The translations under genes were made by a program, and so were the position numbers. Of a stretch of DNA of 64,000 nt, positions 17,265 to 24,519 are shown piece after piece. Origin of the DNA: Penaeicola halotolerans (lineage in GTDB: Bacteria; Bacteroidota; Bacteroidia; Cytophagales; Cyclobacteriaceae); assembly GCF_016464625.1 (NCBI RefSeq), contig NZ_JAEAGO010000001.1:620001-684000 (forward strand), written 5' to 3'. The notes below the pieces were generated by a model. That model was given only the letters and a program-made list of their open reading frames with translations. It did not search any database and was not told the origin of the DNA. How positions within the stretch are numbered: the first letter of the stretch is position 1; each line of letters begins with the position of its first letter.

Positions 17265-17926
17265 ATATTTGTAATCAATATATTTTTAGACACATCTTTA
17301 GATACGAAGAGGTTCTTTTTATTATCCACTAAGATTTCTAATGAGCCATCAAACTCCACTTTATCAATCACTCGAATCTTAGCCCCGATATAAGCCCCTA
17401 CTTTGTCTAAGTATTGTAGGAATGCAGCACTAGAGTCTTTCACAGCGATGATCTGTCCGCTATCACCAACTTGCAGCTCGTTGAGCGGAGTTTTAGGCTT
17501 GAGTTTGTAAGTGCCAGTCTCATCGGGAATAGGATCTCCATGTGGATCATATTTTGGGTAGCCCAAAAACTCATCTAATCGCTGAATGAGTAGGGGTGAT
17601 TGTATATGCTCTAGTTCTTCTGCGACTTCGTGGACTTCATCCCAGTTGAAGTTCAGCTTGTTGACTAGAAAGACCTCCCAAAGTCGATGCTTTCTGACTA
17701 TCTGAAGGGCAGCCTCGATACCTGAAGTGGTTATACGAACACCTTGATATTTTTTATGATTGATAACACCTTTGACAGCTAGTTTTTTGATCATATCGCT
17801 AACCGAAGCAGGCTTAGTTTTAAGTTCATCTGAGATGCTATTGGTAGATACTTCCTTTTTGCCTTCTTCAGATAGGTGATAGATAGCTTTCAGATAGTTT
17901 TCCTCAGCATAAGTAAGACTTTTCAT
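17261..17926 (-). CDS. mntR: DtxR/MntR-family metal-dependent repressor
   Basis: 221 residues. N-terminal winged helix (YLKAIYHLSEEGKKEVSTNSISDEL, KPASVSDMIKKL), then the metal-binding dimerisation domain (KHRLWEVFLVNK, EVHEVAEELEHI, YPKYDPHGDPIPD), and a C-terminal FeoA/SH3-like domain from about residue 150. It would repress the operon when Mn or Fe is plentiful. It is the first gene of the operon and its stop overlaps mntA. A TTTAG-N6-CTAAA inverted repeat lies 5 bp upstream of its start, a natural place for autoregulation. Confidence 0.93.
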   Translation of the reverse strand: MKSLTYAEENYLKAIYHLSEEGKKEVSTNSISDELKTKPASVSDMIKKLAVKGVINHKKYQGVRITTSGIEAALQIVRKHRLWEVFLVNKLNFNWDEVHEVAEELEHIQSPLLIQRLDEFLGYPKYDPHGDPIPDETGTYKLKPKTPLNELQVGDSGQIIAVKDSSAAFLQYLDKVGAYIGAKIRVIDKVEFDGSLEILVDNKKNLFVSKDVSKNILITNI

Positions 17927-17931
17927 GAGTG

Positions 17932-17947
17932 TTTAGCTTTGTCTAAA
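17932..17947. promoter_or_regulatory. Candidate MntR operator
   Basis: A 16-bp element with arms TTTAG and CTAAA separated by 6 bases, directly upstream of the mntR start codon. A further TCTAAAAAT lies about 100 bp upstream. It resembles, but is one base shorter than, the palindrome found at the heme and suf genes. Confidence 0.4.
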
Positions 17948-18074
17948 AATATTCCATAAAGATAACTAAAAATTATAGAGATGCGTTCGAACTATATTAA
18001 AATAAATTAGAGTACTCATGTACTTAAATTTATGCATATCTAAAAATGAATACAAGTAATTGTTTATTAGGTAT

Positions 18075-19184
18075 TTATGTCAATTTCTCTAGAAGGGTTT
18101 TTAATTTTTCTCCTTCGCTTTCCCAGAGTATTTCTGATCCAGGTTTATTCGGATAAAACTTCTTGGCTTGTAGATCTTGTATAAATGAGGCTACATTTTG
18201 TGGCGAATTGGGGACTTTTGTCCCAGCTTCATATTGTCTGATGATGCTTTCCCAGAGGCTATTTTCTCTGTATAGGATAGGGATTCCATTTGCGAGATAT
18301 TCATATAATTTCGTAGGGATACAGTGAGCAGTACTCTCATTGTTTTGATAGAATAAAAGGGCGTAATCTGATGCCCGTATAGCAGAAATAATTTGTTCAT
18401 GAGGGACAAATGAATCTATCCCTATCAGTTTGATAAAGCTATATTTAGCCCTTAAATCATTGATTTTCAGTTGATCATTGACATTAGGGGCATAGCCTAT
18501 GATAGTTAGTTTAGTTATGGGATACTGATCATGAATACTTGAAATGAAGTCTATGGCATCATACACACCATAGCTTTCGGATAAGGTTCCTGTAAAAATA
18601 AAATGAAGCCCTTTATGCGGTTTTGATTCGCTTTGTATAGTTCCTAAGTATTTGTTCTCGATAAGCGTAGCTCTTTTAGCGAGGTAAGGCATTTCATGGA
18701 GATACGTTCGCTCAGCTACGATGAGTTCATCAAAAAAAGGGATGACTAACCTTTCTTTTAGCCGAACGGCTAGTGCTATGAGGTGTGCGATAGGTTTAGG
18801 AAAAGTCTTGCTATGATGAATGTTAAGCGCATAGTTTTCTCTCAAATCATAGACTATTCGTGTACCAAATAAAATTTTGAACCATAAGCTAACTATCAGT
18901 AATTCAAAGGTATTGACTATGATTACTTTAGGCTTTACTTTAAGTGCCTTTGAAAAAAAAGTAAAAGACGCTAGGACTCTTTTGAGGCTAAGTCTGTTAA
19001 AGTCATAGATAGGGTGAAAGTGAATACCATCTACTGCAGTGGTATTTTTTGACGAAAATCCTATGATGTTTAAATTGTATTTATTTGTTTGGCGCAGTGT
19101 TTGACCAAATTTGAGGTACATCCTCGGATCATTTACTGGCTTTAGCACCGAAGCAATTACAACAGTAATCTTTTCATTTATCAT
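18075..19184 (-). CDS. Glycosyltransferase, GT4-like
   Basis: About 369 residues from the ATG at 19184; an upstream TTG at 19193 is less likely. GT-B fold family: an N-terminal Rossmann half (IVVASVLKPVNDPRMY type start, KVIIVNTFELLIVSLWFKILFGTRIVYDLREN) and a C-terminal half with FTGTLSESYGVYDAIDFI, LTIIGYAP and the donor-binding region CIPTKLYEYLANGIPIL. It would move a sugar from a nucleotide donor to an unknown acceptor in polysaccharide or glycolipid synthesis. Monocistronic; divergent from dapD with only 33 bp between start codons. No other sugar-pathway gene is near. Confidence 0.85.
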   Translation of the reverse strand: MINEKITVVIASVLKPVNDPRMYLKFGQTLRQTNKYNLNIIGFSSKNTTAVDGIHFHPIYDFNRLSLKRVLASFTFFSKALKVKPKVIIVNTFELLIVSLWFKILFGTRIVYDLRENYALNIHHSKTFPKPIAHLIALAVRLKERLVIPFFDELIVAERTYLHEMPYLAKRATLIENKYLGTIQSESKPHKGLHFIFTGTLSESYGVYDAIDFISSIHDQYPITKLTIIGYAPNVNDQLKINDLRAKYSFIKLIGIDSFVPHEQIISAIRASDYALLFYQNNESTAHCIPTKLYEYLANGIPILYRENSLWESIIRQYEAGTKVPNSPQNVASFIQDLQAKKFYPNKPGSEILWESEGEKLKTLLEKLT

Positions 19185-19217
19185 CAAAAGCAAAATACAA
19201 AAACTAATTATTTATTT

Positions 19218-20033
19218 ATGGAATTGAAGCAATTAATAGAGAAAGCTTGGGATAACCGTGAACTTCTCAAAGAAAAAGAAACGGAAATCGCAATAAAGAC
19301 AATCATAGACGACCTAGACAAAGGCACTATCCGAGTGGCAGAGCCAACTGCGGACGGACAGTGGCAGGTAAACGAATGGGTCAAAAAGGCTGTCATTCTC
19401 TATTTTCCTATACAGAAAATGCGCACGATCGAGATTGGTCCTTTTGAGTTTCATGATAAGATGATGCTCAAAAAGGGTTATGAGAAAATGGGTGTGAGAG
19501 TAGTTCCTCATGCAGTAGCGAGATATGGTGCCTTTTTAAATCAAGGTGTAATCATGATGCCTAGCTATGTTAATATCGGTGCGTATGTAGATAGTGGTAC
19601 TATGGTCGATACTTGGGCTACAGTAGGTTCATGTGCGCAGATAGGCAAGAATGTTCACCTATCAGGTGGAGTAGGCATAGGGGGTGTATTAGAGCCAGTA
19701 CAAGCCGCGCCAGTGATCATCGAAGACAACGCCTTTATTGGTTCACGAGCGATCATCGTTGAAGGGGTGAGAGTAGGTAAAGAAGCTGTAATCGGAGCTG
19801 GTGTGACGCTTACAGCAAGTTCTAAAATCATCGATGTCACAGGAAGTGAGCCTGTAGAGTATAAAGGATATGTGCCAGAGCGCTCTGTGGTCATTCCAGG
19901 ATCGTTGACTAAAAAATTTCCAGCTGGAGAGTTTCAAGTACCATGTGCGCTTATCATCGGCAAGCGTAAGCCAAGTACAGATCTCAAGACATCTCTAAAT
20001 GATGCGCTGAGAGAGAATAATGTAGCTGTCTAA
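19218..20033 (+). CDS. dapD: Tetrahydrodipicolinate N-succinyltransferase
   Basis: Succinyl-CoA-dependent step of the lysine/diaminopimelate pathway, cytoplasmic. 271 residues, standard length. N-terminal helical region, then the left-handed beta-helix of hexapeptide repeats (GAYVDSGTMVDTWATVGSCAQIGKNVHLSGGVGIGGVLEP), with the family's DNAFIGSRAIIVEG and a C-terminal VPCALIIGKR. The ATG at 19218 is close to the divergent glycosyltransferase gene, so the promoter must lie within that gene's 5' end. Confidence 0.97.
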   Translation: MELKQLIEKAWDNRELLKEKETEIAIKTIIDDLDKGTIRVAEPTADGQWQVNEWVKKAVILYFPIQKMRTIEIGPFEFHDKMMLKKGYEKMGVRVVPHAVARYGAFLNQGVIMMPSYVNIGAYVDSGTMVDTWATVGSCAQIGKNVHLSGGVGIGGVLEPVQAAPVIIEDNAFIGSRAIIVEGVRVGKEAVIGAGVTLTASSKIIDVTGSEPVEYKGYVPERSVVIPGSLTKKFPAGEFQVPCALIIGKRKPSTDLKTSLNDALRENNVAV

Positions 20034-20050
20034 CCTTTAATTTGGAGATA

Positions 20051-20659
20051 ATGAGTTTAGTTAAAAATACTTTCATTTTTGTTTTACTGAGTCTCACCAT
20101 GATAGCTTGTGGGGGAGATTCGAGTGACTCGAATAATGGTGACCGCCTTTTCAATCAAGGAAAATTCGAGGAGGCAGCAACAGTGTATGAAGCCTCACTT
20201 ACCAATAATCCGAGAAATGTAAAAACTATCTACAATCTCGGTAGAACATATGAGGAGCTGGGAAGAAATGAGGATGCTATAGCTACTTATGAGAGAGTAT
20301 TGAAGGAGGATGATAAAAATGCCAATGCTCTTTTGAGTTTATCAAACTTGAATCAAAAACTAGGAAATAATGAACGTGCTTTGCTCTATGCAGAGCGTGC
20401 AGTGCAGCTTCCTAATCCTAGTGCGGAGGCTTACTTATTTCAGGGTAGAGCGCTGCATCAATTGGGTAACTCTGATGATGCTATGGAAGCCTATACTAAT
20501 GCGATCAGCACTAATAGAGAATATGCACAGGCTTACTACTACAGAGGTGCGCTTAAAATTGCTATCAAGAAGCAAAGCAGTGCATGTACTGATTTGAAAA
20601 AAGCTGTTGCGCTAGGATATGAATCAGCGACTCCTTTAGTCGAGAAATTCTGTCAATAG
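20051..20659 (+). CDS. TPR-repeat lipoprotein
   Basis: About 202 residues from the ATG at 20051, preceded by TTTGGAG as ribosome binding site; a TTG at 20042 is also in frame but less likely. Signal peptide with lipobox MIAC, so probably an anchored lipoprotein. The mature part is a row of tetratricopeptide repeats (NVKTIYNLGRTYEELGRNED, NANALLSLSNLNQKLGNNER, SAEAYLFQGRALHQLGNSDD). TPRs bind partner proteins; the partner is unknown. Starts 17 bp after dapD on the same strand and is followed by a terminator. Confidence 0.85.
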   Translation: MSLVKNTFIFVLLSLTMIACGGDSSDSNNGDRLFNQGKFEEAATVYEASLTNNPRNVKTIYNLGRTYEELGRNEDAIATYERVLKEDDKNANALLSLSNLNQKLGNNERALLYAERAVQLPNPSAEAYLFQGRALHQLGNSDDAMEAYTNAISTNREYAQAYYYRGALKIAIKKQSSACTDLKKAVALGYESATPLVEKFCQ

Positions 20660-20682
20660 ACGAATTTTTATAAATCTTTAGT

Positions 20683-20716
20683 AAACCTCAGTAGTTAAGT
20701 CTGCTGAGGTTTTTTA
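20683..20716 (+). terminator. Intrinsic terminator after the TPR lipoprotein gene
   Basis: Perfect 9-bp stem AAACCTCAG / CTGAGGTTT followed by TTTT, 24 bp after the stop codon. Confidence 0.8.
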
Positions 20717-20760
20717 CTTGATTAAAACCTTATTTGATGATTTATGAGTAATTTGTCAGA

Positions 20761-21228
20761 ATGGAGATGATTTTTGATAGTCCTATTGGTCACATAAGAA
20801 TCGCACGTGAAAAAGAGGGGATAAGTCTTTTACAGTTCACTAAGCTAGATACAGTCTCTTCAGACGATCCATTGTTACTGGATTGTCAAAAGCAAGTCTT
20901 AGCTTATATGAGAGGTGACCTCCATGTGTTTGATTTACCAGTTGTACTAAAAGGAACAGATTTTCAATATCAAGTATGGAAAGAGGTCAATAAAGTATCT
21001 TATGGAGCTCGCCAGACATATCAGAAAATAGCCAATCAACTCGGTGGACCCAAAATGTCACGAGCAATAGGAACAGCAGTTGGGAAGAATCCTGTCTTAC
21101 TTTTGATCCCATGCCATAGGATAGTAGGGGCAAATGGAGCATTGACTGGCTATGCTGGAGGACTTGACAAAAAGAAAGAGCTCCTAAGGATAGAAGCTCT
21201 TCATAGTGGTCAGCAATTTTTATTTTAA
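20761..21228 (+). CDS. ogt: Methylated-DNA--protein-cysteine methyltransferase
   Basis: Repairs O6-alkylguanine by moving the alkyl group to its own cysteine. 155 residues, usual for the Ogt/MGMT form. The active site PCHR is seen in LLIPCHRIVGANGALTGYAGG, with the DNA-binding region VSYGARQTYQKIANQLGGPKMSRAIGTAVGKNP before it. Two possible starts (ATG at 20761 or two codons later). Its 3' end overlaps the convergent small membrane gene by four bases. Confidence 0.94.
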   Translation: MEMIFDSPIGHIRIAREKEGISLLQFTKLDTVSSDDPLLLDCQKQVLAYMRGDLHVFDLPVVLKGTDFQYQVWKEVNKVSYGARQTYQKIANQLGGPKMSRAIGTAVGKNPVLLLIPCHRIVGANGALTGYAGGLDKKKELLRIEALHSGQQFLF

Positions 21229-21443
21229 GATTTACTTTTAATACCTGAGAGTAAAGTGAAAAGGCCAATCACTGCGATGACGCCTCCAGCTATTGGTGGC
21301 CAGTTTAGTTCGTTTTCTTTTTCACGATTGATTTCAATAGGACCTACATCTATTACATTTTCACTCGTGGTAAACGACATTCCAGTGAAAAAAAATGCAC
21401 CGACTCCAACAAGGATTAAAACAATACCAATGATCTTTTTCAT
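21225..21443 (-). CDS. Small two-helix membrane protein
   Basis: 72 residues with two transmembrane helices, IIGIVLILVGVGAFFFTG and PPIAGGVIAVIGLFTLLSG, joined by a short hydrophilic loop containing ENVIDVGPIEINREKEN. The layout recalls DUF3185-like proteins of Gram-negative bacteria, but I cannot confirm the family. It converges with ogt, overlapping by four bases. No function can be given. Confidence 0.65.
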   Translation of the reverse strand: MKKIIGIVLILVGVGAFFFTGMSFTTSENVIDVGPIEINREKENELNWPPIAGGVIAVIGLFTLLSGIKSKS

Positions 21444-21846
21444 AAGTTTTTCTTATTTGGTTGATTTCAAGTTAGTCAAAAATTATGCTTAATGCTACTT
21501 GTTCGAAGAGTAATAGTAAATCTACCAAAAGAGAAGTGTCTGCGAATTGTGCAGATTTCAGCAAATTATTATCCTATTTATATCTTTGAAATAAAATAAT
21601 TTGTAGTTTTACGTCATTATTAAGGTTTTCATGACTTTAATGGTTTGGTTAACTAGGGGCGGCTTTTTGTCGCCTCTTTAGTTTGAGGCATTTGACATCC
21701 TTCTAAAAATATAATTCACATTCTGGTAATTTTAAATTAACAATTTAATAACTATATTCGAGTCCTGATGGCGGGAGACTGTCATTTAGGTTAAATGGTT
21801 AATTAGTTAAAAGCAGGGCTTTCGCCCTGCTTTTTCTGTTTTAAGT
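21444..21846. other. 403-bp noncoding stretch with two hairpins
   Basis: No convincing gene. It contains a hairpin at 21655-21677 (AGGGGCG with CGCCTCT) whose 3' arm can instead pair with GAGGC at 21685-21689, giving two competing structures, and a perfect terminator at 21808-21838. The stretch may encode a small RNA; the second hairpin could equally serve the minus-strand gene that ends at 21847. Confidence 0.45.
21808..21838. terminator. Bidirectional intrinsic terminator
   Basis: Perfect 10-bp stem AAAGCAGGGC / GCCCTGCTTT with a 4-base loop and T-runs on both strands. It lies 9 bp after the minus-strand gene 21847-22062 and most simply ends that transcript. Confidence 0.8.
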
Positions 21847-22062
21847 CTAAGAAAAATGATTTTTTGACTTACAACCATGATGGTTCGTACCATAAAAAAT
21901 AATCCCTGTCACCAAAGCGGCAAAAAATGAAAGCGTCTTCAGGGGAGGCGCATTAAAAAATTGACTAGTTTGGAGAAGTGGGCCTAAAAAAATATCATGC
22001 ATGAGATAGACCAAGGTCACTAATACTATGATGAGTAAGGCTATTTGATAAAAAATCTTCAT
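21847..22062 (-). CDS. Small membrane protein
   Basis: 71 residues with two hydrophobic helices (IALLIIVLVTLVYLMHDIFL and LSFFAALVTGIIFYG) and a short polar tail with His and Cys (TNHHGCKSKNHFS). I do not recognise a family. A strong terminator directly after the stop supports it being a real gene. It is divergent from the lipoprotein gene at 22154. Confidence 0.55.
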   Translation of the reverse strand: MKIFYQIALLIIVLVTLVYLMHDIFLGPLLQTSQFFNAPPLKTLSFFAALVTGIIFYGTNHHGCKSKNHFS

Positions 22063-22153
22063 CCTTTAATATCTTTGATAATCCTTTTGCCAAAAGAATG
22101 CCTGAATTAAAATCACGTTTTAGTATGATTTAAGGCATGTTTAAAGAAAATAG

Positions 22154-22678
22154 ATGTTCGAAATGGATCAAAATATGTACGCAATCGCACAAATAGTAAG
22201 GAGGATAGTTTTTCTTTTGAGTGTATTTTCAGGGGGTATTCTATCTAGTTGTCAGTCTCAAGAAGTGTCACTGCGTTATGATCTGCTTGGAGGGATAGAT
22301 TGGGAATATTCAGGGGAGATTATTTTTACTGAAAAGCCTGATGGGCTCATAGTGAATGTCAACTTAGCTGGACCAAAAGGAGATGTAATGCATCCGATTC
22401 ATCTACACTACGGAGCCATATCAGAAGATGGAGAAATTGCACAGGTCTTAGGCTACCTTGAAGGGAGTAGTGGTGAAGGTGTGTTTGATTTAGATACTTT
22501 AGCAGATGGTAGGAAGGCAAGTTTAGAATTGATCAAATCTCAGAATCTTAACGTTAGGGTGCATTTCGATAATGGCCGCTATAGCAAAGAAATCATCGCT
22601 TATACTAATATCGGGCAGAGTTTTTTAAAGTTTGGTCCTGGTACTGCTGCTGATGTAGCTGTTTGCACATCTTTTTAA
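22154..22678 (+). CDS. Putative lipoprotein of unknown function
   Basis: 174 residues with a signal sequence and lipobox ILSSC. Start is uncertain among ATGs at 22154, 22163 and 22175. The mature protein looks like a small beta-sandwich; it has MHPIHLHYGAISEDGEIAQVLGYLEG followed by VRVHFDNGRYSKEIIAYTNIG, loosely reminiscent of CHRD or Cu/Zn superoxide dismutase-like folds with an HLH metal-type motif. No firm family. Monocistronic and followed by a terminator. Confidence 0.75.
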   Translation: MFEMDQNMYAIAQIVRRIVFLLSVFSGGILSSCQSQEVSLRYDLLGGIDWEYSGEIIFTEKPDGLIVNVNLAGPKGDVMHPIHLHYGAISEDGEIAQVLGYLEGSSGEGVFDLDTLADGRKASLELIKSQNLNVRVHFDNGRYSKEIIAYTNIGQSFLKFGPGTAADVAVCTSF

Positions 22679-22750
22679 TTAAAATTTCTAAACCTTTCAG
22701 ATAACATACTGTTTTAAAACCAATAAGTTTGTTTTGGTTTAGATTTGTAG

Positions 22751-22783
22751 AAGAGAAGCAGGCCTATAGCCTGCTTTTCTTTA
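22751..22783 (+). terminator. Intrinsic terminator
   Basis: Stem AAGCAGGC / GCCTGCTT with loop CTATA and a T-rich tail, 75 bp after the lipoprotein gene. It touches the 3' end of the convergent ypdA gene. Confidence 0.75.
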
Positions 22784-23755
22784 TTTATAGAGGTGTATTT
22801 TTTCTTTGATATCGCTCAGTATTTTTTGGCTATGTTCTATGGAGTTTTCTATGAAGTATGATCTTGTATTAAGTCCTCCGCAAACTACTCCAGCTAAATA
22901 CATTCCTTTTCTATTGGTTTCGTGATTTTGCTGATCAAAGCACGGAATTTGATTTTCATCTATTAAGTCTATTTCAAATTTTTTCAACAGGGGGTAATTT
23001 GGCTTATAACCTGTCATAGCCAATACGAAGTCATTCTCGATTTCAAAGTCTCCTGATTCATTTTCTAATAAAAGACTTTTAGGATGGATCTCCTTCACTT
23101 TAGTGTTGAAGAGAGCTTTGATAGAGCCTTCTTTGATACGATTTTCGATATCTGGCAATACCCAGTATTTGACATTTCTATCTATGGCTTCGTGTTGGAT
23201 GATCATGGTGACATCTGCACCTTTTCTCCAGCATTCGAGTGCTGCATCTACTGCAGAGTTGCCAGCACCTATGACGACTACTTTCTGACCTACGTAAGGC
23301 CATGGTTCCTTGTAATAGTGTGCTACTTTGCTGAGTTCTTCTCCTGGAACATTCAGATAGTTTGGTACATCGTAAAATCCTGTAGCTACGATAACGAACT
23401 TAGTATGGTAAGTAGCCTTAGAAGTAGTGACTGTGAATTCTCCAGCTTTTCCAGTTACAGTGGTGGCTTCTTCGTAGTAGTTGATGGGTAGACCATAGGC
23501 TTGACTGACCCTTCTATAATACTCTAATGCCTCTGTTCTCCGTGGTTTATTTTCTATAGACATGAAGGGAATATCACCCATCTCGAGTTTTTGTGAAGTC
23601 GAGAAGAAGGTCATGTTCACAGGATAGTTGTAGATCGAGTTGGCGAGTGTACCTTTTTCTATGATTAAAAAATCTAAACCAGCTTTTCGTGCTTCTATGC
23701 CACATGCTAAACCAATAGGGCCTGCACCTATGATGATCAAGTCGTGTTTTTTCAT
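22781..23755 (-). CDS. ypdA: YpdA-family bacillithiol disulfide reductase
   Basis: 324 residues, FAD- and NADPH-binding thioredoxin-reductase-like flavoprotein without the CxxC active site. FAD motif GAGPIGLACG at the N-terminus and NADPH motif VVIGAGNSAVDAALE near residue 165. The N-terminal NYPVNMTFFSTSQKLEMGDIPF and C-terminal GLNTRSYFIENSIEHS segments are characteristic of YpdA. In Firmicutes YpdA reduces oxidised bacillithiol and works with bacilliredoxins. A bacilliredoxin gene is present at 50056-50475, which supports the same role here. Lies 32 bp after ppa on the same strand. Confidence 0.93.
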   Translation of the reverse strand: MKKHDLIIIGAGPIGLACGIEARKAGLDFLIIEKGTLANSIYNYPVNMTFFSTSQKLEMGDIPFMSIENKPRRTEALEYYRRVSQAYGLPINYYEEATTVTGKAGEFTVTTSKATYHTKFVIVATGFYDVPNYLNVPGEELSKVAHYYKEPWPYVGQKVVVIGAGNSAVDAALECWRKGADVTMIIQHEAIDRNVKYWVLPDIENRIKEGSIKALFNTKVKEIHPKSLLLENESGDFEIENDFVLAMTGYKPNYPLLKKFEIDLIDENQIPCFDQQNHETNRKGMYLAGVVCGGLNTRSYFIENSIEHSQKILSDIKEKIHLYK

Positions 23756-23787
23756 ATCTAAAAAACACGAAAAGCTAGCTAAGGTTC

Positions 23788-24327
23788 CTACAAAAATGTC
23801 TTCTTGTATAGATCGATACTTTCAAGCACAATACGCTGTGCATCTTCTTTACCTAAAAAGTCCTCTACTTTGACCTCTTTATTTTCTAGTTTCTTGTAGT
23901 CTTCAAAGAATCGTCTCATCTCAATAGTTGTATGAGGAGGGAGCTCTTCGATATTTTTGATGTGATTCACACTCATATCATTCTTAGCGACTGCGATGAT
24001 CTTATCATCAGCCTCTCCCTGATCTATCATACGCATCACACCGATGACAGTAGCCTCTATCAGACACATAGGAGGCAGCTCTATCGATGAGATAACCATG
24101 ATATCTAACGGATCATTATCATCACAGTAGGTCTGGGGAATAAATCCATAGTTGGCAGGGTAGTGTACGGAAGAAAATAGTACGCGATCCAACATGATCA
24201 ATCCACTATCTTTGTCCAATTCAAATTTGCCTTTTGATCCTTTAGGTATTTCGATGATGGCTTTGACTACTTGAGGAGCATTATCTCCAAAGTGTACCGC
24301 ATGCCAGGGGTTCGTACTTATCTTCAT
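23788..24327 (-). CDS. ppa: Inorganic pyrophosphatase
   Basis: Hydrolyses pyrophosphate to two phosphates and so drives biosynthetic reactions. 179 residues, family I soluble enzyme. Signature region [13 protein letters not shown] with the metal-binding Asp residues, preceded by [13 protein letters not shown] minus-7 element reading TAATTTTG on the minus strand lies at 24346-24353, giving a short leader. Possibly co-transcribed with ypdA. Confidence 0.96.
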   Translation of the reverse strand: MKISTNPWHAVHFGDNAPQVVKAIIEIPKGSKGKFELDKDSGLIMLDRVLFSSVHYPANYGFIPQTYCDDNDPLDIMVISSIELPPMCLIEATVIGVMRMIDQGEADDKIIAVAKNDMSVNHIKNIEELPPHTTIEMRRFFEDYKKLENKEVKVEDFLGKEDAQRIVLESIDLYKKTFL

Positions 24328-24345
24328 GATTCTTATATTAGCTCA

Positions 24346-24353
24346 CAAAATTA
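24346..24353 (-). promoter_or_regulatory. Promoter minus-7 box for ppa
   Basis: TAATTTTG fits the Bacteroidota TAnnTTTG consensus and lies 18 bp upstream of the ppa start. No good minus-33 box was seen at the usual distance. Confidence 0.4.
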
Positions 24354-24464
24354 GGTATAAATGACCAAAGCGCCCAGAGAATGTATCTCTGACTTATCAT
24401 TACCACTCATTTAATTAATTGATAAAATTCAATCAGTATTCCTTATTTTAGTTTGTCAAAAGAT

Positions 24465-24472
24465 TAAGTTTG
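24465..24472 (+). promoter_or_regulatory. Candidate promoter minus-7 box for the hybrid kinase
   Basis: TAAGTTTG fits TAnnTTTG and lies 47 bp upstream of the start codon. The intergenic gap to ppa is 192 bp and no other feature was seen in it. Confidence 0.35.
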
Positions 24473-24519
24473 TGTTTTTTGAAGGAAGATATTTTCACAA
24501 AAGCCAAATCCATATTTAG

